Source: Actinomycetota bacterium (GTDB lineage: Bacteria; Actinomycetota; Acidimicrobiia; Acidimicrobiales; Acidimicrobilacustridaceae). From it: a DNA stretch of 46,756 nucleotides. Each line of letters opens with the position of its first letter. The first letter of the stretch is position 1. The notes below the pieces were generated by a model. The model was not told the DNA's origin and ran no database searches. It saw only the letters and a program-made list of their open reading frames with translations. The stretch spans positions 1-46,756 of the forward strand of contig JAPLAE010000107.1 in NCBI GenBank assembly GCA_026393455.1. Reading direction: 5' to 3'. The position numbers were made by a program, and so were the translations under genes. Shown here piece by piece: positions 15,586-24,686 of the stretch.

Positions 15586-17456
15586 ACCTGACGTTGCTAT
15601 CGCCCGACTCGACGCACCTCGATCCTGAAACTCGTGGGAACGAGCCATGGTGGCGAGACCCTTGGAATGTTGCATGCATCGTCGTAGCGATCTTGCTCAC
15701 AGGGTTGGTGATGTGGCCGCTTATCGATGCAGGTCGCACTGCACTCGACCTCGTTTGGCGGCCAAGCGGCGATTGGGCGGTTCTCAACCTTCGCGTCGAA
15801 GACGTTGGACGCCAAACACCGCTCGTTGGCCCGTATTCGCGATTTGGCTGGAACCACCCCGGTCCGCTTCTTTACTGGCTCCTCGCCATCCCCTATCACC
15901 TCTTCGGCGATAAACCCGAAGCGCTACTCACTGCGGCAGCAACGCTGAATGCCCTCACGATCGCTGCGATGAGTTTGGTGGCATGGCGCAGAGGTCGGCT
16001 CGCTCTCCTCTCGTGCACCATGGCCGCAACTGCTGTGCTCCTGCACGCAATGGGGCCAGCGATGATGCGCGATCCATGGAATCCGTTCATCACGCTCCTT
16101 CCACTCGCGCTCATTGCTTTGCTGGCTTGGTCTGTCGTTGAAGGTGACGCGTGGATGTGGCCACCACTCCTGTTCGTTGTCTCCTTTGAACTCCAGAGTC
16201 ACATCGGATATCTCCCGATTCTCGTGATGATTACGGCCGTCATCGCGCTTCTCTCATGGAGGAGTGACTCTTTTCGCTCCCTTCTTCCTTCCGACCGCAG
16301 GCAACGACGGCTCGTCCTAGTCATCTCGTTCGCTGTTCTTTTCGGGTGTTGGCTGCCTGTCTTTGTCGATCAGATCGCAGGCACAGGAAATCTCGGGGCG
16401 TTAACGCACTACTTCCTTTCGGCTGGAGAACGACCTGCGGGTCTCAACACCGGACTTCATATTGCTGCCGACCAACTTCGATTTCCTGCAGCACCGTGGC
16501 TTGGTCGCGTCGAACTGGCAGGAACCGACGGAGCGCTCCTTGGTTCCGGGATCATCGTGTTTCTCCTCCCCCTCATTGCCATGGCCGGATCCGCTTGGAT
16601 TGCGCGGCGAACTCGAGCGCTTGCAGCGCTTCGCTTTCAACTCATCGTTGTCGCCGCAAGCCTCGGCGGTGTCATAGCGACCTCACGAGTCATCGGGCCG
16701 GTCTTCGACTGGGTCGTGCGTTGGTGGTGGGTGCTCGCTCTTCTCTGGTGGCTCTCGATTGCTTGGTCGCTTTGGTCATCGCTCATGCGAGTGATCCAGT
16801 CGCGAGGTATCCGTCACTTCGCCCTAGGTCTGCTTGCAGTAACAGCAACGATCGTCACCCTCATGGCGACGCGCCCCGTCCTTGACGCAAACGCGTCTGC
16901 CGAACCCCCAAGCCCATCAACCGGCATTGTCCTCAACGGATTTTTAGAGCCAACGCTTCAGGCACTCGACGGTTCGGGCCCCCTACTGGTAGTCACTACG
17001 GGTTCGGTACGCGGCGACTACGGCGATGCTCTCCGCCTGCAACTCGAGCGCTCCGGCATTGATGTTGTCGCCGAAGATGACATGGTCAGCCATCTCGGCC
17101 CCGAACGTTCGATCTCAAGCCGCAAACCAGTAGGCATTCTCTGGATCGTGAGCGCCGACGAAATCAGATGGTTCCGTACCGACCCGTATATGACCTTCAT
17201 CGCTGGTTGGGATCCGCTCTCCCCTAGTGATCGCGCGCAGTTCTTCGTCGATGAACTCGAGTTGGAACATCAACTCATGGCCGCCGGTCGCACTGATCTT
17301 GCACAAGCACTCACCAACGGCGGCGGTGGCGTCGACGCCGAAGCATCGGGACTCGACGGCGTCGATCAAGAACTCCTCAATCACGTTGAATCTCTCCGCC
17401 GCAAGGGTGACCCTGTAGCCATTTTCCGCAGCGCTTGGCCGTCACCTCGGCGGTAG
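15582..17456 (+). CDS. Polytopic membrane protein, GT-C/GT39-like
   Basis: Membrane protein of 624 aa with about eleven hydrophobic segments between residues 30 and 440 and a soluble C-terminal part of roughly 180 residues. The first external loop contains GPYSRFGWNHPGPLLYW and DPWNPF segments, typical of actinobacterial membrane proteins related to the glycosyltransferase-39 (ArnT/PMT-like) fold. A canonical catalytic DD or DE in loop 1 is not obvious, although RVEDVG could serve. A sugar-transfer role at the membrane is therefore tentative. It starts at a TTG that overlaps the stop codon of the 38-aa gene (TTGA), so translation is probably coupled. Alternatively it is a membrane protein of unknown function. 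Confidence 0.72.
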   Translation: MNLTLLSPDSTHLDPETRGNEPWWRDPWNVACIVVAILLTGLVMWPLIDAGRTALDLVWRPSGDWAVLNLRVEDVGRQTPLVGPYSRFGWNHPGPLLYWLLAIPYHLFGDKPEALLTAAATLNALTIAAMSLVAWRRGRLALLSCTMAATAVLLHAMGPAMMRDPWNPFITLLPLALIALLAWSVVEGDAWMWPPLLFVVSFELQSHIGYLPILVMITAVIALLSWRSDSFRSLLPSDRRQRRLVLVISFAVLFGCWLPVFVDQIAGTGNLGALTHYFLSAGERPAGLNTGLHIAADQLRFPAAPWLGRVELAGTDGALLGSGIIVFLLPLIAMAGSAWIARRTRALAALRFQLIVVAASLGGVIATSRVIGPVFDWVVRWWWVLALLWWLSIAWSLWSSLMRVIQSRGIRHFALGLLAVTATIVTLMATRPVLDANASAEPPSPSTGIVLNGFLEPTLQALDGSGPLLVVTTGSVRGDYGDALRLQLERSGIDVVAEDDMVSHLGPERSISSRKPVGILWIVSADEIRWFRTDPYMTFIAGWDPLSPSDRAQFFVDELELEHQLMAAGRTDLAQALTNGGGGVDAEASGLDGVDQELLNHVESLRRKGDPVAIFRSAWPSPRR

Positions 17457-17499
17457 TCGAGCCGTCAAACCATGCTCACAAAGACACCGATGTCGGGAG

Positions 17500-17513
17500 A
17501 CCCCCGCAGGGGT
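17500..17513 (+). terminator. Short GC hairpin after membrane protein gene
   Basis: ACCCC and GGGGT arms enclose a four-base loop in the 71-bp gap before the ABC-F gene. No T-run follows, so terminator function is weakly supported; it could also affect the ABC-F leader. Confidence 0.3.
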
Positions 17514-17527
17514 GCTTGACTTGATCG

Positions 17528-19135
17528 GTGCTTAGCGTCCGAAACCTCGTAGTTGAGATCGGGGGGAAGACCATCGTTGATGGGACCACCTTCCAGGTTC
17601 AGGCCGGGGACAAGGTCGGTTTAGTAGGGCGAAATGGTGCTGGGAAGACCACACTTTTCCGTGTTCTCGGCGGCGATAACGACCCAAAGCGCGGAACCGT
17701 CGAACGGTCGGGAGGAACGGGCTACCTCTCTCAGGATCCCCGTCAGGACGCCGTTGATCCAGAAAAACTCGCCATCACCCACGTCCTTTCCGGCCGGGGC
17801 CTCGACGCTGCCGCCAAGCGGCTTGAGACTCTTCGCCAAGCAATGGAAGACGCCCCTTCTGAGCAGAACATCACTCGATTCACCAATGCTCAGGAGCGAT
17901 TTGAGATCGATGGTGGCTACGCCGCTGAGTCCGAAGCCCGCAAGCTCGTCGATGGTCTCGGCCTTCGCCCCGACCGCTTGGAATTGCCGATCGGGGCGCT
18001 CTCCGGCGGCGAACGGCGTCGCCTTGAACTCTCGCGCATCCTTTTCGCTGGCAGCGACCTTCTCCTTCTCGACGAACCGACGAACCATCTAGATGCCGAT
18101 GCCCGTGACTGGCTTCTCACGTTTCTTCGCGCGTACCGCGGTGCCCTTCTCGTTATTAGCCATGATCTCGATCTTCTCGACGAAGCGATCACGCGTGTCA
18201 TTCACCTCGACCGCGAAGCAGAAGAAGCAACCGGTGAAATCGTTGAATATCGCGGCACTTACAGCCAATACCTCGTGTCGCGGGAACTTGACGAAGAGCG
18301 ACTCAACAAGATGGCCGAACGCCAGCAAAATGAGATCAAACGCCTCTCAACTCTTGCCGATTCGATGCGCGGCCAGACCGCAAAACGCGCTCGCGTCGCA
18401 AAGAACCTTGATAACCGAGCTCAACGAATCCGAACGAACCAAGTTGAAGCGCCAACCGCACGACGCACAATCGAACTTCGATTCCCTCCACCTGCAAGTT
18501 GCGGTCGAACGGTCCTCACTGCAAACGGTCTCTGGAAGAGTTACGGATCTAACGATGTCTTCGCTGATGTCTCCTTCGATGTTGGCCGAGGCGAACGACT
18601 TCTCGTAATGGGTCTCAACGGGGCTGGCAAAACCAGCCTGTTGAAAATCTTGGCGGAAAAGTCAGAGCCTGACCTCGGGGAGTTTGAATTCGGTCTCAAC
18701 GTCTCTGCCGGCTACTACGCGCAGGAGCACGAAGGAATCGATTCCGGTGTTTCGATGATTGAACACATGCGCCGAGACTCCGAACTCGGCGATGAAGGAG
18801 TCCGAGCGTTACTCGGCATGTTTGGGCTCAGCGGCGAGAAGGTTTTTCAGGATGCAGGAACTCTCTCCGGCGGAGAGAAAACCAAACTTGCACTGGCTCA
18901 GCTCGTCGCAGGAAATCACAATCTTCTGCTACTCGATGAGCCGACGAACAACCTTGACCCCATGTCACGCTCAGCGACTGGAGCAGCACTTGCTGCGTGG
19001 CCAGGCACAATGGTCATCGTCAGCCATGACGTTGAATTTGTGGAAGCGCTTGCGCCTGATCGCATCTTGCTCATGCCCGATGGTCAGCTCGATTACTTCT
19101 CGGCCGAGTCGCTTGAACTCGTGGCCCTCGCTTAG
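17528..19135 (+). CDS. ABC-F family ATPase (ribosome-associated type)
   Basis: Soluble protein of 535 aa with two ABC domains and no membrane segment, the layout of ABC-F factors that act on the ribosome (EttA/Uup-like translation factors or antibiotic-protection proteins). The first domain has GRNGAGKTT, LSGGERRRLELSR and LLLLDEPTNHLD. The linker that reaches into the ribosomal E site is the Arg/Lys-rich helix around residues 250-300. The second domain has GLNGAGKTS, LSGGEKTKLALAQ and LLLLDEPTNNLD. Start is a GTG at 17528. The subfamily cannot be fixed by eye, so no gene symbol is given. It converges on prfB with only three bases between the stop codons. Confidence 0.9.
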   Translation: MLSVRNLVVEIGGKTIVDGTTFQVQAGDKVGLVGRNGAGKTTLFRVLGGDNDPKRGTVERSGGTGYLSQDPRQDAVDPEKLAITHVLSGRGLDAAAKRLETLRQAMEDAPSEQNITRFTNAQERFEIDGGYAAESEARKLVDGLGLRPDRLELPIGALSGGERRRLELSRILFAGSDLLLLDEPTNHLDADARDWLLTFLRAYRGALLVISHDLDLLDEAITRVIHLDREAEEATGEIVEYRGTYSQYLVSRELDEERLNKMAERQQNEIKRLSTLADSMRGQTAKRARVAKNLDNRAQRIRTNQVEAPTARRTIELRFPPPASCGRTVLTANGLWKSYGSNDVFADVSFDVGRGERLLVMGLNGAGKTSLLKILAEKSEPDLGEFEFGLNVSAGYYAQEHEGIDSGVSMIEHMRRDSELGDEGVRALLGMFGLSGEKVFQDAGTLSGGEKTKLALAQLVAGNHNLLLLDEPTNNLDPMSRSATGAALAAWPGTMVIVSHDVEFVEALAPDRILLMPDGQLDYFSAESLELVALA

Positions 19136-19138
19136 GCG

Positions 19139-20254
19139 TTATTCGCCTGCGATATCGGTGCCACTGCGTTCCCACTGAAGGTACGCCTCCATGAAGCCAT
19201 CGAGGTCGCCATCGAAGACTGCATCGACATTGCCGACTTCGTAGCCCGAGCGAAGGTCCTTCACCATTTGATAGGGCTGAATCACATAGGAACGAATCTG
19301 GCTGCCGAAGCCCACAGATCGCTGTTCACCACGGATATTCGAAAGTTCCGCCAGTCGTTCCTCGCGCTGACGTTCTGCCAATTTCGCCCGAAGGATCTGC
19401 ATTGCTCGGTCCTTGTTCTGATGCTGGCTGCGCTCGTTCTGACAGGACGTCACGATTCCGGTTGGCAGATGGGTAATGCGCACCGCTGAATCGGTGACAT
19501 TGACGTGCTGACCGCCGGCGCCCGAGGAACGATACGTATCGATGCGAAGGTCCTTTTCATCGACCTCGATGTCGGGGACGTCTTCAAGGAACGGAGTGAC
19601 CTTCAATGCAGCAAATGCAGTTTGGCGTTTGCCTTGTGCGTTGAATGGCGAAATGCGAACCAATCGGTGCACGCCGTGCTCCGAACGCAATCGACCGTAG
19701 GCATGGCGACCGTTCACCAAGAACGTGGCTGACGAGATTCCCGCTTCGCTGCCGGCAGAGACTTCATCAAGTTCGACATCGAAGCCACGCTTTTCGGCCC
19801 AACGGAGGAACATACGCAAGAGCATGTTCGCCCAATCCTGCGCATCGGCACCGCCTTCACCCGACTGAATTTCGCAGATTGCATTGGTGTCGTCGTATTC
19901 GCCGGTGAACAATGCGCGTAATTCGAGTTCGCCAAGATCGGATGCCAAAGCAGCCATAGCTCCTTCGACTTCGGTTTCAACCGCCTCGTCACCTTCTTCA
20001 CGACTTAGTTCGTGCAAGATCTCTGCGTCTTCAAGACGGGAGGTCAACTGTTCGTAGAGCTCAAGATCCTCGGTGCAGGCGGAAAGTTCGCCATTGATCT
20101 TTCGTGCCAGGTCGGGATCGTCCCAGAGATCAGGGCGACTTGCTTCCGTCTCAAGTTGCGGGCGCGCAATCATCAGTTCTTCAATGCGCAAATAAACTCT
20201 TGCCTCGTCAATACGACGACGAAGGTCGGCGAGGTCGTCGGAGAAGTCCCTCAT
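19139..20254 (-). CDS. prfB: Peptide chain release factor 2
   Basis: Class I release factor of 371 aa that recognises UGA and UAA stop codons and triggers peptide release. The codon-recognition tripeptide SPF is at 202-204 (RF1 would have PxT) and the catalytic GGQ at 247-249 in the context SSGAGGQHVNVTDSA. The ATG at 20254 overlaps the secA stop codon as ATGA, so translation is coupled to secA. The frame is continuous; the programmed +1 frameshift found in many prfB genes is absent. An ATG at 20326 inside secA is not the start. Confidence 0.96.
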   Translation of the reverse strand: MRDFSDDLADLRRRIDEARVYLRIEELMIARPQLETEASRPDLWDDPDLARKINGELSACTEDLELYEQLTSRLEDAEILHELSREEGDEAVETEVEGAMAALASDLGELELRALFTGEYDDTNAICEIQSGEGGADAQDWANMLLRMFLRWAEKRGFDVELDEVSAGSEAGISSATFLVNGRHAYGRLRSEHGVHRLVRISPFNAQGKRQTAFAALKVTPFLEDVPDIEVDEKDLRIDTYRSSGAGGQHVNVTDSAVRITHLPTGIVTSCQNERSQHQNKDRAMQILRAKLAERQREERLAELSNIRGEQRSVGFGSQIRSYVIQPYQMVKDLRSGYEVGNVDAVFDGDLDGFMEAYLQWERSGTDIAGE

Positions 20255-22974
20255 GCGCCGTGGCAGAGTTTGAACTTCTTGCCCGATCCGCAGGGGCATG
20301 GAGCATTCCGGGGCGTCTTGTCCCATTCACTCTTCACGACTGGAGCGTTGTTGACCTCTTCGATTGCCTCAACGGGGGCTTCGAGACCTTCTGCAGCCGC
20401 CTGCGCTCGGGCCGCGGCTTGCAAGCCGCTCGGAGCTTCACTGGGATCGACAGGCGCTGTGTACTGCAGATTCGAGACCTGAGGTTCGTTGGCCGAGTTC
20501 TGCTCGGTCACCGTCACCTGAGCGTGCATGACATAGGTGACGAAGTCGGTCGCAACGGCGGCCATCATCGAGCCGAACATCTCGTAACCCTCACGCTGCC
20601 ATTCAACGAGTGGATCCTTCTGGCCCATCGCACGAAGGTTGATGCCCTCTTGCAGATAGTCCATCTCGTAGAGGTGCTCACGCCACTTCTGATCGATGAT
20701 GCGCAGCATCACCTGACGCTCAACTTCGCGCATGGTGTCTTCACCGAATTCGGCTTCGCGACGCTCGTAATACGCAGTCGCTTCACCCATGGTCATTTCG
20801 TAGAGATCATCGGTCGTCAGCGCCTCGTGAAGGTGTTCTTCGCTGAGTTCAGTCGGCCACATCGCTGCGACCTCGGAATGCAGTCCGTGAAGGTCCCACT
20901 CGCCTGTTTCGTCGCTGACGCAAAAGGTGGAAATGGTCGTGTCGATCGCCTCGGCGAGATAGCCCATCGCTTCGTCACGAAGGTCGGCGTTATCGAGGAT
21001 CTGATCGCGGCGCCTGTAGATCACTTTGCGCTGCTCGTTCATGACCTCGTCGTACTTGAGGACGTCTTTACGTATCTCGGCGTTTCGTTGTTCAACGGTG
21101 TTCTGCGCCCGTTCGATGGCCTTGCTCACCATCTTGGCTTCGATCGGCACATCGTCGTCGAGGGTTTTACCCATGACCCAGTTCATGGCACCGGTCGCGA
21201 ACAAGCGCATGAGGTCGTCTTCAAGCGAAAGATAGAAACGGCTTTCGCCAGGGTCGCCCTGACGGCCAGAACGACCACGAAGCTGATTATCGATTCGTCG
21301 GCTTTCATGACGCTCGGTGCCAAGAACGTAGAGACCGCCTAGCTCACGAACCTTGTCGCCACCTTCGCGACATTCCGGTTCATGCAGCGCGAACAGTTCC
21401 GCGAGACGTGTTTGACCCTCTTCAGTTTCCGGATCGAGACCTTCAGCCGCAAGATCGCGTGCGGCAAGACCTTCGGCGTTTCCTCCGAGGAGGATGTCGA
21501 CACCACGACCGGCCATGTTGGTAGCCACGGTCACTGCTCCGAGGCGACCAGCCTGCGCGACGATATCGGCCTCACGGAAATGCAGTTTGGCGTTCAAAAT
21601 TTCGTGGGCCACTCCACGTTTATTGAGATAACGCGAGAGGGTTTCTGACTTCTCGACTGAGATGGTTCCGACGAGAACAGGCTGCCCTGCTTCGCTGCGT
21701 TCAGCGATGTCATCTACCACTGCGTTGAACTTGGCGTCCTCGCTCTTGTAGATGAGGTCACCCTTATCGAGTCGCACCATCGGCCGATGCGTTGGGATCG
21801 GAACCACGTGAAGGTTGTAGGTGGACAGAAACTCTGACGCCTCGGTTTCTGCCGTACCCGTCATTCCAGCAAGTTTTTCGTACATGCGGAAATAGTTCTG
21901 CAGAGTGATCGTGGCGAGGGTCTGATTCTCTTCCTCGATCTTCACGCCCTCTTTGGCCTCAACGGCCTGATGCAGACCTTCAGACCAGCGACGACCGTCG
22001 AGAATGCGGCCGGTGAACTCGTCAACAATCTTTACCAGACCATGCTGGACCACATAGTCCTTGTCCCGTTTGAACAGTTCCTTGGCCCGAAGTGCAGCCT
22101 GCAACTGATGCACAAGATTCTGAGAAACCTCGTCGTACATGTTGTCGACACCGAGGGCACGCTCAACCGCCTCGACACCTTCGTCGGTTGGCGCAACGGT
22201 TCGCTTCTCTTCATCGACGTCATAATGAACGTCACGCTTGAGGCCACGCACGATTGAGGCGAACTGATAGTAAATCTTTGCTGCATCGGCGATGCGGCCT
22301 GAGATAATCAGCGGTGTACGTGCTTCGTCGATGAGGATCGAGTCGATTTCGTCGACGATGCAATAGGACCGGCCACGTTGCACTTGCTCAGCGCGGCTCA
22401 TCGCCATGTTGTCGCGCAAATAATCGAATCCGAATTCGTTATTTGTTCCGTAGGTGATATCGCACGCATACTGCGCTCGTTTCACTACTGGATCGTTCAT
22501 TCCGGGGATCACGAGTCCGACCGACATTCCGAGGCGACGGTGAACACGCCCCATCCAGTCGGAATCTCGAGTGGCCAAGTAATCGTTCACCGTGACGATG
22601 TGAACGCCATTGCCAGCGAGGGCATTGAGATAGACCGGGAGCGTTGAGACAAGGGTCTTACCTTCGCCGGTTTTCATTTCTGCGACCCATCCGAAATGAA
22701 GCGCCGCTCCGCCCATCATCTGGACGTCATAGTGACGCTGGCCAATTTCGCGGCGAGCGGCCTCGCGAACGACGGCAAATGCATCGACAAGGATGTCCTC
22801 GAGGTCAGCGCCATTGGCCAATTGCTCACGGAACTCAATGGTCCGGTGAGCGAGTGCTTCGTCGGACAACCGTTCGATTTCGGGTTCGAGGGCATTGATT
22901 TCAGGCACGAGGGATTCAATAGCCCGTACCTTCTTGCCTTCGCCGGCGCGCAGAATTTTGTCAAAGATGGCCAT
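20251..22974 (-). CDS. secA: Preprotein translocase ATPase SecA
   Basis: Motor of 907 aa that drives secretory proteins through SecYEG. Walker A is GEGKT at 103-107 (KTGEGKTLVSTLP). The Walker B DEID and the SILIDEARTPLIISG segment follow at about 208-224. The helicase-like second half contains VATNMAGRGVDILLGG and QLRGRSGRQGDPG. The C-terminus keeps the zinc-binding CPCGSGKKFKLCHG tail that contacts ribosomes and lipids. Length is ordinary for SecA1. A TAGACT -10 box lies 10 nt before the ATG, giving a leader of only a few bases. It is followed by prfB with a 4-nt overlap. Confidence 0.98.
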   Translation of the reverse strand: MAIFDKILRAGEGKKVRAIESLVPEINALEPEIERLSDEALAHRTIEFREQLANGADLEDILVDAFAVVREAARREIGQRHYDVQMMGGAALHFGWVAEMKTGEGKTLVSTLPVYLNALAGNGVHIVTVNDYLATRDSDWMGRVHRRLGMSVGLVIPGMNDPVVKRAQYACDITYGTNNEFGFDYLRDNMAMSRAEQVQRGRSYCIVDEIDSILIDEARTPLIISGRIADAAKIYYQFASIVRGLKRDVHYDVDEEKRTVAPTDEGVEAVERALGVDNMYDEVSQNLVHQLQAALRAKELFKRDKDYVVQHGLVKIVDEFTGRILDGRRWSEGLHQAVEAKEGVKIEEENQTLATITLQNYFRMYEKLAGMTGTAETEASEFLSTYNLHVVPIPTHRPMVRLDKGDLIYKSEDAKFNAVVDDIAERSEAGQPVLVGTISVEKSETLSRYLNKRGVAHEILNAKLHFREADIVAQAGRLGAVTVATNMAGRGVDILLGGNAEGLAARDLAAEGLDPETEEGQTRLAELFALHEPECREGGDKVRELGGLYVLGTERHESRRIDNQLRGRSGRQGDPGESRFYLSLEDDLMRLFATGAMNWVMGKTLDDDVPIEAKMVSKAIERAQNTVEQRNAEIRKDVLKYDEVMNEQRKVIYRRRDQILDNADLRDEAMGYLAEAIDTTISTFCVSDETGEWDLHGLHSEVAAMWPTELSEEHLHEALTTDDLYEMTMGEATAYYERREAEFGEDTMREVERQVMLRIIDQKWREHLYEMDYLQEGINLRAMGQKDPLVEWQREGYEMFGSMMAAVATDFVTYVMHAQVTVTEQNSANEPQVSNLQYTAPVDPSEAPSGLQAAARAQAAAEGLEAPVEAIEEVNNAPVVKSEWDKTPRNAPCPCGSGKKFKLCHGA

Positions 22975-22984
22975 GAGAACGGCG

Positions 22985-22990
22985 AGTCTA
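22985..22990 (-). promoter_or_regulatory. Putative -10 of secA-prfB
   Basis: TAGACT on the minus strand ends 10 nt before the secA ATG, so the leader would be about 3-4 nt. No Shine-Dalgarno fits in that space. Confidence 0.4.
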
Positions 22991-23060
22991 CCGATGCGTT
23001 CCTGAGGTCACGGTCAGAGGAGGGTGAGGAGAGGGTGAGAACGCCACTCGCCACCCAGAC

Positions 23061-23708
23061 TCACTGCATCAGCCGGTCCGGGGTGGCAGCTACTGCCAGT
23101 CCGAGAACCGTTACTGCCCCCGCTCCAAGCAATACTTTGGCCGCAGCAGCCATCGTGGATCCTGTCGTCACCACGTCATCGACCAAGACGATGGCCTCTG
23201 GAACTGTACCCACGGAGACGAATCGGACTCCCTGTGACCTCTCAGAGCGGTTTCGGCCGGTCTGATGCTCGCCAGGCAGCCGACGGAGCGTGCGCTGGAC
23301 ACGGTGACCAGACCGATGGGCCAGTTCCCTCGCGAGCACCTCCGCCTGATCGAACCCGCGATGGCGAGCTCGCTCGGGAGTCGTGGGAGCCCACGTCAGG
23401 ACCACATCCGGTTTGTTGGCACCAATCGTGTCGTCAAGTAGGAACGCCAGAGCCGGAGCGAGCCCCCGAGCCACACTCCATCCGCCGTGATATTTCAGAT
23501 CAGCGATAAATGGGCGAGAGGTTTCGTCGTACCGAAGGAGCGCAGCGACGCGTTGGAGCGGCGGAATTTCAGGGATTGGTGCAGCGCCAACGAACTGACC
23601 GATACAGATGGAACACGGTGAACCACCGAGGGAACCGCAACGCGCGCACGAAGTTGGGAACCACTGTTCGAGAAACCTATTGATAGAACCACGCCACCAC
23701 GGGAGCAC
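23061..23708 (-). CDS. ComF-family phosphoribosyltransferase-like protein
   Basis: Protein of 215 aa resembling ComF, which in naturally competent bacteria helps bring DNA strands into the cell; in others the role is unclear. An N-terminal zinc-ribbon-like pair CARC...CSIC is present at about 21-35. The phosphoribosyltransferase half has the PRPP-loop motif IVLVDDVVTTGST, and HRGFDQAEVLARELA is the ComF-typical segment before it. The start is a GTG at 23708, supported by a TAGTTT -10 box ending 6 nt upstream. It is transcribed toward secA, 86 bp away, and no other competence gene is in the window. Confidence 0.87.
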   Translation of the reverse strand: MLPWWRGSINRFLEQWFPTSCARCGSLGGSPCSICIGQFVGAAPIPEIPPLQRVAALLRYDETSRPFIADLKYHGGWSVARGLAPALAFLLDDTIGANKPDVVLTWAPTTPERARHRGFDQAEVLARELAHRSGHRVQRTLRRLPGEHQTGRNRSERSQGVRFVSVGTVPEAIVLVDDVVTTGSTMAAAAKVLLGAGAVTVLGLAVAATPDRLMQ

Positions 23709-23714
23709 CGCGGT

Positions 23715-23720
23715 AAACTA
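23715..23720 (-). promoter_or_regulatory. -10 box, leaderless start of comF-like gene
   Basis: TAGTTT on the minus strand ends 6 nt before the GTG at 23708; no Shine-Dalgarno lies between. Confidence 0.5.
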
Positions 23721-23793
23721 CCGAACGCTCCAAATGACGACATGGGTCAGCCGGACTTTCGGCAATGGCAGGAACCGTCTGAATGGTTGCCAC

Positions 23794-24609
23794 TCAGTGC
23801 ATGAGTTGCGGTGGGTTTGTTCCGTCGATGATGGAACGTGTCCGCAAGGTGACAGCAGCCGGTGTGTCGTCATGCGTTGTGATCCAGAACTTCTTCGACT
23901 TCACCGCGTCGATCACCGCGTCGGCGACAAGATCGGGATCCATGCCGGCGTCGATCATTGGCCCTGCGAGTTCGGAAATCATGTCGACTTCTTCGGAGCT
24001 GACTCCTGGCTTGTTGCGCGCCGAGCTGGCGATCTTTGTCTTCACCCAAGAGGGACACAGCACTGAGACACCAACCGGCGATTGCTGCATTGCCAGCTCG
24101 CTGCACAAAGTCTCGGACAGCGCGACCACGCCATACTTCGCGATGTTGTAGGGGCCCATGAATGGTGCCGAGAACAGACCGGCAACAGAGGCAGTGTTCA
24201 CGATGTGGCCTTCGCCCTGTTCAAGTAATCCCGGAAGGAAGACGCGGACGCCGTGGATGACGCTCCAAAGGTCAACATCGATGACCCACTTCCAGTCTGC
24301 GATATTGATGTCGGCCATTGACCCGCCTCCACCAACGCCTGCGTTATTGCAAACAACATGCACGGCGCCAAAGGCATCGATCGCAGTTCGACGAAGCGCC
24401 TCGATCTGATCGCCGTCGGAAACATCGCAGGCAACAGTGACGCGTTCAATCGATGCTGGAAGTGAGGCAGATGCTGCCTCTAACGCCGGCACCTCGATAT
24501 CGGCCATGACGATCTTCATGCCCTCGGCACCGAAACGCTTGACAAGTGCGAGCCCAATGCCGCTCGCTGCTCCGGTGACGACCACGACCTTGCCCGACAA
24601 CTGCTCCAT
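23794..24609 (-). CDS. Short-chain dehydrogenase/reductase
   Basis: NAD(P)-dependent oxidoreductase of 271 aa, classical SDR type. The cofactor motif TGAASGIG starts at residue 13, NNAG follows at about 88, and the active-site Ser (NTASVAGL) and YNIAK (YxxxK) are in place. The second strand ends in AD (VMADIE), which usually favours NAD over NADP. The alcohol or ketone substrate cannot be told. The ATG at 24609 has a GGGGG Shine-Dalgarno 5 nt upstream; the frame extends to 24660 without a better start. It lies between ahcY and the comF-like gene in the same direction but is separated from ahcY by a hairpin. Confidence 0.92.
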   Translation of the reverse strand: MEQLSGKVVVVTGAASGIGLALVKRFGAEGMKIVMADIEVPALEAASASLPASIERVTVACDVSDGDQIEALRRTAIDAFGAVHVVCNNAGVGGGGSMADINIADWKWVIDVDLWSVIHGVRVFLPGLLEQGEGHIVNTASVAGLFSAPFMGPYNIAKYGVVALSETLCSELAMQQSPVGVSVLCPSWVKTKIASSARNKPGVSSEEVDMISELAGPMIDAGMDPDLVADAVIDAVKSKKFWITTHDDTPAAVTLRTRSIIDGTNPPQLMH

Positions 24610-24643
24610 GACAACCCCCAAAGACCATTGGGCCAACAGGCGT

Positions 24644-24678
24644 GACCCGTCCGAGACCAAAATGGCCTCGAACGGGTC
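24644..24678 (-). terminator. Hairpin terminator after ahcY
   Basis: The arms GACCCGTCCGAG and CTCGAACGGGTC pair with one mismatch, and the loop has a further CCA/TGG pairing. It starts 8 nt after the ahcY stop codon (minus strand). There is no U-tract, so it is either a U-less terminator or an mRNA-protecting 3' structure. Confidence 0.6.
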
Positions 24679-24686
24679 GGACGGTA

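Noticed and set aside
19139-20326. Programmed +1 frameshift in prfB
   Set aside because: The frame is continuous from an ATG overlapping the secA stop; no in-frame UGA with CUU slip site is seen.
20104-21342. 412-codon open frame on the plus strand opposite secA
   Set aside because: It lies wholly antisense to a clearly intact secA and has no family motifs; long antisense frames are common in GC-rich genes with third-position bias.
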